In this document: positions 9,003 through 17,754 of the stretch, one piece after another
Numbering within the stretch: the first letter of the stretch is position 1
How the letters are laid out: each line of letters starts with the position of its first letter
DNA from: JBMOUD01 sp049319665
GTDB lineage: Bacteria; Pseudomonadota; Gammaproteobacteria; Enterobacterales; Enterobacteriaceae
DNA length: 64,000 nt
Assembly: GCF_049319665.1 (NCBI RefSeq)
Contig: NZ_JBMOUD010000001.1
Span: 682,001-746,000 of the forward strand
Reading direction: 5' to 3'
Notes under the pieces: model-generated
What the model was told of the DNA's origin: nothing
The model's input: the letters and a program-made list of their open reading frames with translations, nothing else
Database searches by the model: none
Program-made: the position numbers and the translations under genes

Positions 9003-10541
9003 ATGCGTATTGGTGTACCAAGAGAGCGTTTGGCAAATGAGGCACGTGTTGCCGCTACGCCGAAAACGGTAGAACAACTGTTGAAACTCGGTTTTACGGT
9101 AGTGATAGAACAAGATGCAGGCAAACTCGCCAGCTTTAATGATGCTGCATATGAGCAAGCCGGTGCCACTATCGCTAATCAGCAGGAGACCTGGCATTGC
9201 GATATTGTGTTGAAGGTCAATGCGCCGCAAGAAGATGAGGTGGCGTTATTGCAATCAGGCAGTACGCTGGTGAGTTTTGTCTGGCCCGCGCAAAATCCCG
9301 AACTACTTGAAGCACTATCACAACGTCATGTCACCGTCTTGGCAATGGACTCGGTGCCACGCATTTCACGAGCGCAATCAATGGATGCATTGAGCTCGAT
9401 GGCAAATATTGCCGGCTATCGCGCTATTGTTGAGGCTGCGCATGAATTTGGTCGTTTCTTCACCGGACAAATTACCGCGGCCGGTAAAGTACCTCCAGCC
9501 AAAGTGATGATTATTGGTGCGGGAGTTGCGGGGTTAGCGGCTATTGGCGCGGCTGGTAGCCTTGGTGCTATCGTCCGGGCTTTTGATACCAGACCTGAAG
9601 TTAAAGAGCAGGTCCAGAGTATGGGGGCTGAATTCCTTGAGCTGGATTTTAAGGAGGAAGCGGGGAGCGGTGACGGATACGCTAAAGTCATGTCAGAGGC
9701 CTTTATACAGGCTGAAATGGCGCTCTTTGCTGCGCAGGCCGCTGAGGTTGATATCATCGTCACCACAGCACTTATTCCTGGTAAGCCTGCGCCAAAACTG
9801 ATTACTCAGCAGATGGTTGAGTCTATGAAGCCGGGCAGCGTAATTGTCGACCTTGCCGCCGCCACTGGCGGTAATTGTGAGTTAACGGTCGCTGATACTG
9901 TCACTGAAACAGCAAACGGCGTGAAAATCATTGGTTACACCGATTTACCTAGCCGCTTGCCAACGCAGTCCTCGCAGCTTTATGGCACGAATCTTCTCAA
10001 CCTTCTTAAACTCCTGTGCAAAGAAAAAAACGGTGAAATCGAAATTGATTTCGAAGATACCGTAGTGCGAGGCGTGACTGTTGTAAAAGAGGGCGAGGTT
10101 ACCTGGCCTGCGCCACCTATCCAAGTTTCAGCTCAGCCGCAACAGGTCAACTCTACAGCACCAGCAGCACATACGGTGTCAGCGGAGAAAAAATCCTCCA
10201 TGTCAGGGGCGCTGTTTGGTGGGTTGGTTATTGCTGTCTTACTGTTCTGCTGGTTGGCCAGCGTCGCGCCGAAAGAATTTCTATCTCACTTTACCGTTTT
10301 CGCTTTGGCCTGCGTGGTGGGTTATTACGTGGTATGGAACGTCAGCCACGCGCTGCATACGCCGCTGATGTCGGTAACTAATGCGATATCGGGGATCATT
10401 ATTATTGGTGCTGTACTGCAAATCAGCCACGGTGGCTGGGTGAGCTTCCTGTCATTTATTGCCATATTGATCGCCAGCATCAACATCTTTGGTGGTTTTA
10501 CCGTTACTCAGCGCATGCTGAAAATGTTCCGCAGGGATTGA
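9003..10541 (+). CDS. pntA: NAD(P) transhydrogenase alpha subunit
   Basis: Membrane proton-translocating transhydrogenase, alpha subunit, 512 residues (E. coli 510). The NAD(H)-binding domain comes first, with GAGVAGLAAIGAAGSLGA near 170. A Pro/Ala-rich linker follows, then four C-terminal membrane helices from about residue 400. The ATG at 9003 is chosen because GGGAGGG sits just before it; the in-frame ATG at 8988 lacks such a site. It pairs with PntB, 10 nt downstream, to couple hydride transfer from NADH to NADP+ with proton entry. Confidence 0.96.
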   Translation: MRIGVPRERLANEARVAATPKTVEQLLKLGFTVVIEQDAGKLASFNDAAYEQAGATIANQQETWHCDIVLKVNAPQEDEVALLQSGSTLVSFVWPAQNPELLEALSQRHVTVLAMDSVPRISRAQSMDALSSMANIAGYRAIVEAAHEFGRFFTGQITAAGKVPPAKVMIIGAGVAGLAAIGAAGSLGAIVRAFDTRPEVKEQVQSMGAEFLELDFKEEAGSGDGYAKVMSEAFIQAEMALFAAQAAEVDIIVTTALIPGKPAPKLITQQMVESMKPGSVIVDLAAATGGNCELTVADTVTETANGVKIIGYTDLPSRLPTQSSQLYGTNLLNLLKLLCKEKNGEIEIDFEDTVVRGVTVVKEGEVTWPAPPIQVSAQPQQVNSTAPAAHTVSAEKKSSMSGALFGGLVIAVLLFCWLASVAPKEFLSHFTVFALACVVGYYVVWNVSHALHTPLMSVTNAISGIIIIGAVLQISHGGWVSFLSFIAILIASINIFGGFTVTQRMLKMFRRD

Positions 10542-10551
10542 GGAGGAGCTT

Positions 10552-11943
10552 ATGTCTGAAGGTTTGGTTACTGCAGCCTATATTGTTGCTGCTATTTTGT
10601 TCATTTGCAGCCTGGCCGGTTTGTCAAAACATGAAACCTCTCGCCGTGGCAATATTTTTGGCATTACCGGAATGGCCTTGGCATTAATCGCCACCATGCT
10701 TGGGCCTGATGTTCATGATCTTGGATGGATACTTATTGCGATGGTGGCAGGTGGAGCTATTGGCATTCGCTTGGCGCGCAAAGTTGAAATGACGCAAATG
10801 CCAGAGTTGGTGGCTATTCTACATAGCTTTGTGGGTCTGGCAGCGGTATTGGTCGGGTTTAATAGCTATCTGGATCACGGTGTGACGCCGATGGATGCCG
10901 TGATGGAGAATATCCATCTGACAGAAATCTTCCTCGGTATCTTTATTGGGGCAGTGACTTTTACCGGTTCGATTGTCGCTTTCGGCAAACTGCGTGGCAC
11001 ATTTTCTTCTAAGCCGCTCACTTTGCCGCATCGTCATAAGCTCAACCTGGCGGCGTTGGTTCTCTCTTTCTTGTTGCTTGTGGCTTTTGTAAGAACCGAA
11101 AGTACCGTAACTCAAGCGTTTGCTTTACTGATTATGACATTGATAGCCTTAGCATTTGGTTGGCACTTAGTGTCATCTATCGGCGGTGCAGATATGCCGG
11201 TGGTGGTATCGATGCTGAACTCTTACTCGGGATGGGCAGCGGCAGCGGCAGGTTTCATGCTAAGCAACGATTTGTTGATCGTGACCGGTGCTTTGGTTGG
11301 TTCCTCGGGTGCTATTTTGTCATACATCATGTGCAAAGCGATGAACCGTTCGTTTGTCAGCGTTATTGCCGGTGGTTTTGGTACCGATGGTGTAACAACA
11401 GATACGAATCAGGAAGTCGGCGAATATCGTGAAACCAATGCTGAAGATGTAGCCGAAATGCTCAAAGGTGCTAGCTCGGTTATCATCACACCCGGTTATG
11501 GCATGGCGGTGGCACAGGCACAATATCCGGTACATGACATCACCGCCAAACTGCGGGCGAAAGGTATTAATGTCCGTTTTGGTATTCACCCAGTAGCAGG
11601 GCGCTTACCTGGTCATATGAACGTGCTATTAGCTGAAGCCAAAGTTCCTTACGACATCGTGTTGGAAATGGACGAGATCAACGATGACTTTAGCGATACC
11701 GATGTTGTGTTAGTCATTGGTGCTAACGACACCGTAAATCCTGCCGCGCAGGAAGACCCAAAGAGTCCTATTGCCGGAATGCCAGTGCTGGAAGTGTGGA
11801 AAGCGCATAATGTCATTGTCTTTAAGCGCTCAATGAATACGGGTTATGCTGGCGTGCAAAATCCGTTGTTCTTTAAAGAAAATACTCAGATGTTGTTTGG
11901 GGACGCGAAGGCTAGCGTAGAAGCTATTTTGCGTGCAATCTAG
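10552..11943 (+). CDS. pntB: NAD(P) transhydrogenase beta subunit
   Basis: 463 residues (E. coli 462). Multiple membrane helices occupy roughly the first 270 residues. They are followed by the NADP(H)-binding domain, with TPGYGMAVAQAQ, 'GIHPVAGRLPGHMNVLLAEA', GANDTVNPAAQ and KRSMNTGYAGVQNPLFF. GAGGAGG precedes the ATG. It is co-transcribed with pntA and ends in a strong palindromic terminator. Confidence 0.96.
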   Translation: MSEGLVTAAYIVAAILFICSLAGLSKHETSRRGNIFGITGMALALIATMLGPDVHDLGWILIAMVAGGAIGIRLARKVEMTQMPELVAILHSFVGLAAVLVGFNSYLDHGVTPMDAVMENIHLTEIFLGIFIGAVTFTGSIVAFGKLRGTFSSKPLTLPHRHKLNLAALVLSFLLLVAFVRTESTVTQAFALLIMTLIALAFGWHLVSSIGGADMPVVVSMLNSYSGWAAAAAGFMLSNDLLIVTGALVGSSGAILSYIMCKAMNRSFVSVIAGGFGTDGVTTDTNQEVGEYRETNAEDVAEMLKGASSVIITPGYGMAVAQAQYPVHDITAKLRAKGINVRFGIHPVAGRLPGHMNVLLAEAKVPYDIVLEMDEINDDFSDTDVVLVIGANDTVNPAAQEDPKSPIAGMPVLEVWKAHNVIVFKRSMNTGYAGVQNPLFFKENTQMLFGDAKASVEAILRAI

Positions 11944-11982
11944 AAGAACATCTTGATTGTAGAACCTTAAATTCTGGCCAGT

Positions 11983-12020
11983 AAAAAGCCCATCTGATGA
12001 TCATCAGATGGGCTTTTTCT
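11983..12020. terminator. Perfect 36-bp bidirectional terminator
   Basis: Perfect inverted repeat of two 18-nt arms (11983-12000 and 12001-12018), A-run on the left and T-run on the right, between the convergent pntB and uspE. Confidence 0.9.
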
Positions 12021-12056
12021 TAACTAGAAATGTGTTGTAAATATAGGAATAAATTT

Positions 12057-13004
12057 TTATTGCCCTTCAGCTTCAATCGTAATCGGACACTCAAAATCAT
12101 CAGGTTTGATCGCTAATAAATCGCACTTAAGATGATCGATAACCTGTTCGGCGGTGTTACCAAGGAAGGCGGCAGACAAACCTGTGCGACCAATAGTGCC
12201 CAATACAACCACGCCTGCTTGCAAGTGTTCGGCTAAATCAGGGATAACCTCTTCTGGCAACCCTTTGGCGACGTGAGTAAATTTTTCATCTAAATGGAAT
12301 TTTTGTCGTAACGCTTTCATAGCAATCAAATGCTGACCGCGAATGGCATCGTTATAAACACTCGGATCAAAATCTGGCAACTCAATAGCAATATTGATAG
12401 GGGTAACCGGATAAGCGCCGATCAGATGAACTTCAGTCTGATTAACGTGTTCAGCCAACTCCAACGTTTCTTTCACCAGCTTAATGTTTAAAGGATCGTG
12501 ATAGGGTTCTTCACTTGCCAGATTAACGGCAACCACAGCTTTGCCGCCCTCAGGCCAAGGTTGATCTTTAACCATCCATACTGGGCAAGGACATTTACGC
12601 AGCAAATTCCAATCGGTTGGTGTAAAGATAACCGATTCCAAACGGTCGTGCTGATGAGCCATCTTCAACAATAGGTCGTGTTGATAGGTGAGTACTTCAT
12701 TAATCACCGATTCAACAGGTTTGTTGTGCCAAACCACTTTGATCTCAATTTCAATCCCAGCGTCAACGTAATAATGGCATTGCTCAGCAAGCCATGCTGC
12801 GCGTTGGCTGATTACACCTTGGCGCATTGCAGTACGCTCTTCAGGGGAGAGCATAGTGGTCATTTCGTAAGAGAAATCGTAAATCGGTAGAAAGGCCTTG
12901 ATTCGGCCACCGTTGCGTTGCACCAGATACACCGCGCGACGTAATGCCGGTTGGTCATCTTGATTGGGGTCGATAGCTACCAGAAGGTTCTGATATTTAG
13001 CCAT
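12057..13004 (-). CDS. uspE: Universal stress protein UspE (tandem Usp domains)
   Basis: 315 residues (E. coli 316) with two Usp domains, about 1-150 and 155-305. The first begins 'YQNLLVAIDPNQDDQPAL'. The second ends with GTIGRTGLSAAFLGNTAEQ, the nucleotide-loop region of the family. It is cytoplasmic. In E. coli UspE affects motility, adhesion and stress survival. Order pntB-uspE-fnr is conserved with E. coli. Confidence 0.95.
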   Translation of the reverse strand: MAKYQNLLVAIDPNQDDQPALRRAVYLVQRNGGRIKAFLPIYDFSYEMTTMLSPEERTAMRQGVISQRAAWLAEQCHYYVDAGIEIEIKVVWHNKPVESVINEVLTYQHDLLLKMAHQHDRLESVIFTPTDWNLLRKCPCPVWMVKDQPWPEGGKAVVAVNLASEEPYHDPLNIKLVKETLELAEHVNQTEVHLIGAYPVTPINIAIELPDFDPSVYNDAIRGQHLIAMKALRQKFHLDEKFTHVAKGLPEEVIPDLAEHLQAGVVVLGTIGRTGLSAAFLGNTAEQVIDHLKCDLLAIKPDDFECPITIEAEGQ

Positions 13005-13118
13005 GGGGCCTCCGTAACACCTGGGATTGAACAGCGAATTAACCCAACATCCAAAACAGTGTAAGTGTAGAGTAAACCAAGTTTGGCAAGCAGAACAATC
13101 AGAATAATAGACAGATTT

Positions 13119-13154
13119 AACCGGATCAATAACCTCTCACTTTATTAATCCGGT
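13119..13154 (-). terminator. Possible terminator of fnr
   Basis: Inverted repeat ACCGGAT / ATCCGGT about 20 nt beyond the fnr stop on the minus strand, with further pairing inside (TAATAA/TTATT). The following tract is only weakly T-rich. Confidence 0.4.
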
Positions 13155-13174
13155 AGGCAGGTTTGGCAAAAATT

Positions 13175-13930
13175 TTAGGATGCTAATGTAATGGTTTGTC
13201 CCGCGAGCAAAGAGAGTGCTGCGTGATCTTCGATAGTAATGTACTTACCTTTGACGCTTAAAATGGATGATTTTTGGAAGCGTCCTAACAAGCGGCTAAT
13301 GGTTTCAACTGTTAATCCGAGGTAGTTACCAATATCACCACGAGTCATCGTCAGACGAAACTCACGCTGTGAGAAGCCTCGTTCAGCAAAACGTCGCGAC
13401 AGATTAAAGATAAATGCTGCCAGGCGTTCTTCAGCATTCTTCTTGGAGAGCAACAAAATCATCTCTTGATCGTCTTTGATTTCGCCACTCATTAAACGCA
13501 TCATTTGCTGACGTAATTTAGGCATTTTTCCTGAAAGGTCATCGACCGTTTCAAAAGGAATCTCACAAACCATTGATGTTTCAAGTGCTTGAGCAAAGCT
13601 AGGGTGTTGCAGCGCGCTAATCGCATCGAAACCCACGAGGTCGCCCGCTAAATGAAAGCCGGTGATCTGCTCATCACCTTGTTCGGTGATCGTGTAACTT
13701 TTGATGGTACCAGAGCGGATAGCATACAGAGATTTTAGTGAATCTCCGGCTTTAAACAGAGCCTGGCCCTTTTGAATTGGCTTTTTCCGTTCAATGATAT
13801 TATCCAGCTGATCAAGTTCATGCTCATCAAGCGTAAACGGGATACATAGCTGACTAATACTGCAGTCCTGGCAGTGGATCGCACAACCACCAGATTGGAT
13901 ACGTCGAATAATACGTTTTTCCGGAATCAT
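13175..13930 (-). CDS. fnr: FNR oxygen-sensing transcription regulator
   Basis: 251 residues, nearly identical to E. coli FNR. [4Fe-4S] ligands C20, C23, C29 and C122 are all present. The CRP-type effector fold is followed by the helix-turn-helix 'LGLTVETISRLLGRFQKS', which recognises TTGATnnnnATCAA. The ATG at 13930 gives the E. coli N terminus MIPEKRIIRR; an upstream in-frame start would add six residues. An FNR box just upstream indicates autoregulation. Confidence 0.97.
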   Translation of the reverse strand: MIPEKRIIRRIQSGGCAIHCQDCSISQLCIPFTLDEHELDQLDNIIERKKPIQKGQALFKAGDSLKSLYAIRSGTIKSYTITEQGDEQITGFHLAGDLVGFDAISALQHPSFAQALETSMVCEIPFETVDDLSGKMPKLRQQMMRLMSGEIKDDQEMILLLSKKNAEERLAAFIFNLSRRFAERGFSQREFRLTMTRGDIGNYLGLTVETISRLLGRFQKSSILSVKGKYITIEDHAALSLLAGQTITLAS

Positions 13931-14741
13931 AAGGGTTCTCTCTTCCAATATTGACTTGCATCAATTTTAACATATTTTGAAGAATCTGATAAGGGTGCTT
14001 GTTATTATAATTTTGCGATTTATAACGCATTAGTCTGTAAACATTTTTTTAATTATAAAAAAAAACTCACCCACTTTGTAAAGCCGTTGCCTCATTACCA
14101 ATTGTTAGGTAGGCGAATTTGCGGGCATTTTACATCATACTTGAGATAAATATACTTTCATTTCAAGGTATTGATGCTTTAAGTGGCGCTGTTTTACAAA
14201 AAAATCTTTTTATACAGTACATTAGTACATTGCAACCACGTGCGGCGTTGAATTGTTGACGTAATGTTGTGCGTAATAGTGAATTGTGAACAGATGATTT
14301 TTATTACCAAAAAATTTCCCTAGTAACGGATACGCAAGCTGATTCTCATTTCAATAAAAAAGAAAAAGTACCAAAAGTATGACTGCGGAAAATTATTTCA
14401 CGCATTAAAGTCCCGAACGTTATTATTTTCTTTTTTAAGTTGAAGTAATAATGAGCTGATCATGCTTTTATCATATTATTTTATTTTTACAGGGAGCCTT
14501 CTCCATTTAATTTAAGACATGAAGAGTAATAGGCGATGTCTCATATAATAATTCGGTGATTGTTTATGCTTTTTAAATTTTTTAATCACCCTGAACTTAA
14601 CAGTCCCATGGGTAGCGTGTATGTTTGTGCATGTTTTTTTATTTGCATATGGAAATAGTTGGTGCAGCTAAGAGACGTCTGCTTAATTGCTTTTTTATTT
14701 TTTAAGGATAAATCTTATTCCAATTAAAATGATTTTTGGGG
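13931..14741. other. AT-rich gap between fnr and the isonitrile-cluster regulator
   Basis: About 800 bp with no gene I can support. Apart from the FNR box it holds only short frames without ribosome-binding sites. It is visibly more AT-rich than its flanks, as expected at the edge of an acquired segment. In E. coli, ogt directly follows fnr on this side. Confidence 0.6.
13951..13964 (-). promoter_or_regulatory. FNR box upstream of fnr
   Basis: On the minus strand TTGATGCAAGTCAA matches the consensus TTGATnnnnATCAA at 9 of 10 positions. It lies about 20 nt before the fnr start codon, consistent with the negative autoregulation known in E. coli. Confidence 0.8.
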
Positions 14742-15638
14742 CTAGTTTATCTTCTTTAGGTAGATCTTTATGTGTTCCAGAAGACGACGAACCTTAAGTG
14801 GCTGCATGTCACGTCTGGGCATAATGGCATAGCAATTAATATCGGGTAAGCGCCAGGCAGGCAATATTTCTACTAACTCTCCAGTTTCTAATTCTTGAGC
14901 AACCTCTGCAAAAAAATTGCGGATTATCCCTCGGCCCGTAAGTGCTAATTCTTTCATCGCCATACCATTATTGGTGAATAAACGGCCATTTAAGCGCAGA
15001 CGGTGTTCATCACCATTATCATTGTTTAGACGAATAAATTGCGGTGTGCCCAGAGGTGTGAGAATTATCCACTGATGATTGAGTAGCGATTGTGGTGTAT
15101 CAGGTATTCCATAGCAGGCAAGATAAGCTGGCGAAGCACAGAGTACTTCACGGCATTGTGCTATTCGAGTAGAGACATAACTCGAGTCTGTTAGCACGCC
15201 GCCGCGAATAGCTAGGTCAATACGCTGATTAATCAAGTCTATTCGTTCATCATCCACCTCCAGGCGTAGCGTGATTTGTGGGTGTTCATCCAGAAAACTC
15301 TGCAATGCCGGAAGTAGATAGTGGGCGGCGAAAGGTGTTGATGTCGCGATGCGTAATTCTCCAACCAATTCTCCGCGCAACGCCGCTATTCGTTGTTCAC
15401 CTCGTTCTGCCGCATGAGTCATCAATAGGCAATCTTCATAAAAAGACACGCCTGCTTCCGTTAAATTAAGTGAGCGTGTGGAACGTAATAGCAATTGAAT
15501 ACCCAGATGAGTCTCCAAATGGCGGATATGCTGGCTTACTGCAGAGGTAGTAATTCCTAATTCTTTAGCGGCAATACTGAATGCTCCGCAGTCGACAACT
15601 TTAGAAAATATGGCCATACGTTTAAGAATATTATTCAT
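14742..15638 (-). CDS. LysR-family regulator of the isonitrile cluster (inferred)
   Basis: 298 residues. The N-terminal winged helix-turn-helix ('FSIAAKELGITTSAVSQHIRHLE') is followed by a substrate-binding domain of the CrgA-like group, with 'GELRIATSTPFAAHYLLPAL' and 'INQRIDLAIRGG'. It is divergent from the isocyanide synthase gene, the classic arrangement for a LysR activator controlling its neighbour. The effector is unknown. A perfect TTAAGTATAACTTAA palindrome lies seven bases before its start codon. Confidence 0.88.
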   Translation of the reverse strand: MNNILKRMAIFSKVVDCGAFSIAAKELGITTSAVSQHIRHLETHLGIQLLLRSTRSLNLTEAGVSFYEDCLLMTHAAERGEQRIAALRGELVGELRIATSTPFAAHYLLPALQSFLDEHPQITLRLEVDDERIDLINQRIDLAIRGGVLTDSSYVSTRIAQCREVLCASPAYLACYGIPDTPQSLLNHQWIILTPLGTPQFIRLNNDNGDEHRLRLNGRLFTNNGMAMKELALTGRGIIRNFFAEVAQELETGELVEILPAWRLPDINCYAIMPRRDMQPLKVRRLLEHIKIYLKKIN

Positions 15639-15644
15639 AGATTA

Positions 15645-15659
15645 TTAAGTATAACTTAA
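15645..15659. promoter_or_regulatory. Candidate LysR operator
   Basis: Perfect palindrome TTAAGTATAACTTAA with the T-N11-A form expected for LysR-type binding sites, in the divergent region between the regulator and isnA. Function is inferred. Confidence 0.5.
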
Positions 15660-15826
15660 CCAAGATTGTAAATTAAATGGACTAATAATATAGCATCGTC
15701 TCATCTATATTGTCTGAGCTATGTAATTGGCAGGGTAATAATAATTTCATTCTCGTTATATCTATTTTAAATAAGCATTATTATTTTATCGAAAAATCCT
15801 AAGCCATATCTTAACAGGAGTTAATT

Positions 15827-16792
15827 ATGGATAGTGTCTATATCGAAGAAACATCCTCAAAAATTCTTTATGAGTTAATGCAATACCGTCGTCGATTCCC
15901 TGGGGTAGAAACATCCATTACTGAAGAAGAACAGCAAGTCATCGCAGTACAATTACCGCGCATTCGGTCTTTTATTGAAAATAACCAACGTATCGAATTC
16001 GTATTGCCGGCATTTCCAACTAAATCACCAAATAGTAATAAAGTGATTGGAACAATACCCGATATGGCTGAGCGCCTATCCCTTATATTCCTCAATTCTC
16101 TTTGTCAGCGGATCCAGCTTTATTATCCGCCGGGTGCGCACATCATGATTTGCTCTGATGGGCATGTTTTCGCCGATCTTATCTTGGTCAACGATGAAAC
16201 GATTAACCGTTATCAAGTGGAAATTGAAAATCTGCTGCATGAACTCGGCGCGACACATTTGAGTGTGTTCAATCTTGGCGATGTAAAAGGCCTGGCTGAG
16301 CATACTGACGATTATGACTTATTGCGCAAAATTTTGGTTGAAAGCTATGCCGAATCAGAAGCCGCTATTAAAGAGCAATTGCTCCAGGACGAGCAAGGAT
16401 TGCAATTGTACCGCGCGATTACCCGTTTTCTCTATGAGGACAGCCAGCAGCCCGGCTACAGCGGTTCGAATGCAGCATTACAGAAAGATGCTAAACAACG
16501 TGCCTGTGGCGTGATTCAACGCAGCTGGGCTTGGGGCAATTTATTGGCGCAGCATTTCCCCGCGGCAATCCGTTTGTCTATCCACCCGCAACCGGCGGAT
16601 AGTTTGAAAATGGGTATTCATATGATGCCAACTAAAGATGATTGGCTGACTCCGTGGCACGGTGTTGCTGCCAAACTCAACGGGCAGTTTGTATTGATGA
16701 AGCGTAAAGATGCTCAGCAGCACGCGGGTGAATTGGTTGAGATCCGCGGCACACCCAGCCATTACCTGATCGAAGGGGCACAGACCGCCTGA
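15827..16792 (+). CDS. isnA: Isocyanide synthase (PvcA/IsnA family)
   Basis: 321 residues of the PvcA/DIT1 isonitrile synthase family. Family blocks seen are 'YPPGAHIMICSDGHVFADL' near residue 100, 'QRSWAWGNLLAQHFP' near 228 and 'RLSIHPQP...KMGIHM' near 247. The family converts the alpha-amino group of an aromatic amino acid (Tyr or Trp), with ribulose-5-phosphate as carbon donor, to an isonitrile. A clear ribosome-binding site (AACAGGAG) precedes the ATG. It is first in a three-gene cluster with an Fe/2OG oxygenase and a glycosyltransferase, the set known for rhabduscin-type compounds in Xenorhabdus and Photorhabdus. Confidence 0.9.
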   Translation: MDSVYIEETSSKILYELMQYRRRFPGVETSITEEEQQVIAVQLPRIRSFIENNQRIEFVLPAFPTKSPNSNKVIGTIPDMAERLSLIFLNSLCQRIQLYYPPGAHIMICSDGHVFADLILVNDETINRYQVEIENLLHELGATHLSVFNLGDVKGLAEHTDDYDLLRKILVESYAESEAAIKEQLLQDEQGLQLYRAITRFLYEDSQQPGYSGSNAALQKDAKQRACGVIQRSWAWGNLLAQHFPAAIRLSIHPQPADSLKMGIHMMPTKDDWLTPWHGVAAKLNGQFVLMKRKDAQQHAGELVEIRGTPSHYLIEGAQTA

Positions 16793-16803
16793 TATTGCCT
16801 ATT

Positions 16804-16832
16804 ACGCCTGTCAATTTGTCAGGCGTCTTTTG
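16804..16832 (+). terminator. Hairpin between isnA and isnB
   Basis: Stem ACGCCTG / CAGGCGT followed by CTTTTG. It may act as a partial terminator or mRNA stabiliser, setting the isnA:isnB ratio. Confidence 0.45.
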
Positions 16833-16881
16833 ATAACTACGACGCTGTGTGAGCGCAAACTCGCTACAAGGAGAATAACTA

Positions 16882-17745
16882 ATGAGTCACCCACAACTTA
16901 ATTGCCAGATTACTCTAAACACGCCTTTTGGCGCCGTGTTAACGCCGCAGTTTGCCGGACAGCAAATCAGCGACCTGTCGGTTACGGCCTTGCGAGCATT
17001 GGCACAACAGCACCATTTATTGGTATTGCGTGGTTTTAGCTCAGGTTTTAGCGATGAGCAGCGCTTAACCCGTTACGCTGAGCAGTGGGGCGAGATCATG
17101 ATGTGGCCGTTCGGTGCGGTTCTGGATGTGAAAGAACACCCAGATGCTAAAGATCATATTTTTGATAGCAGTTACGTACCGTTGCATTGGGATGGCATGT
17201 ACAAACCGACGATCCCTGAGTTTCAACTGTTCCACTGCGTTGCTGCGCCTGAGCAAGATGAAGGAGGGCGTACGACATTTGTTGATACGACTCGCGTATT
17301 GGCACACGTGGATGACGAGTTATTAACGAAGTGGAAAGCCGTATCTATTACTTATCGCATTAAACAAGTGGTGCACTACGGCGGCAAAGTGTGTTCACCG
17401 TTGGTGGTTGAGCACCCAAGCGGTGAAGGGAGCATCATGCGTTATAACGAGCCGCCGACAGAAGGTAAGAAATTCCTCAATAAACATGAGCTTGAATACC
17501 ATGGCATCCCGCCAGAGCAGGAAGAAGCTTTCCACGATAACTTGCAACAGCATCTCTATGATCCACGCCATTATTATGCCCATCAATGGCAGCAAGGAGA
17601 TGTTGTCATAGCCGATAACTTCTCACTATTGCATGGACGAGAGGGGTTTACTGCTCGCTCAGCTCGCCACCTACAGCGCGTACATATCCAAAGCAACCCG
17701 ACACACGCCAATTTGGCATTACAACCGGCTAGCGAAGAGGCTTAA
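16882..17745 (+). CDS. isnB: Fe(II)/2OG oxygenase of isonitrile pathway (PvcB/IsnB family)
   Basis: 287 residues of the TauD-like group. The iron ligands are H102-x-D104 (in PLHWDGMY) and H251 (in FSLLHGREGF); R262 or R266 probably binds 2-oxoglutarate. In PvcB/IsnB homologues this enzyme oxidatively decarboxylates or desaturates the isonitrile-bearing amino acid to the vinyl isonitrile. GGAGAATAACTA precedes the ATG. The glycosyltransferase starts 10 nt after it. Confidence 0.9.
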   Translation: MSHPQLNCQITLNTPFGAVLTPQFAGQQISDLSVTALRALAQQHHLLVLRGFSSGFSDEQRLTRYAEQWGEIMMWPFGAVLDVKEHPDAKDHIFDSSYVPLHWDGMYKPTIPEFQLFHCVAAPEQDEGGRTTFVDTTRVLAHVDDELLTKWKAVSITYRIKQVVHYGGKVCSPLVVEHPSGEGSIMRYNEPPTEGKKFLNKHELEYHGIPPEQEEAFHDNLQQHLYDPRHYYAHQWQQGDVVIADNFSLLHGREGFTARSARHLQRVHIQSNPTHANLALQPASEEA

Positions 17746-17754
17746 CAGATAACT

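Noticed and set aside
14565..14660. About 30-codon frame in the fnr-lysR gap
   Set aside because: No ribosome-binding site and no family; chance frame in AT-rich DNA.
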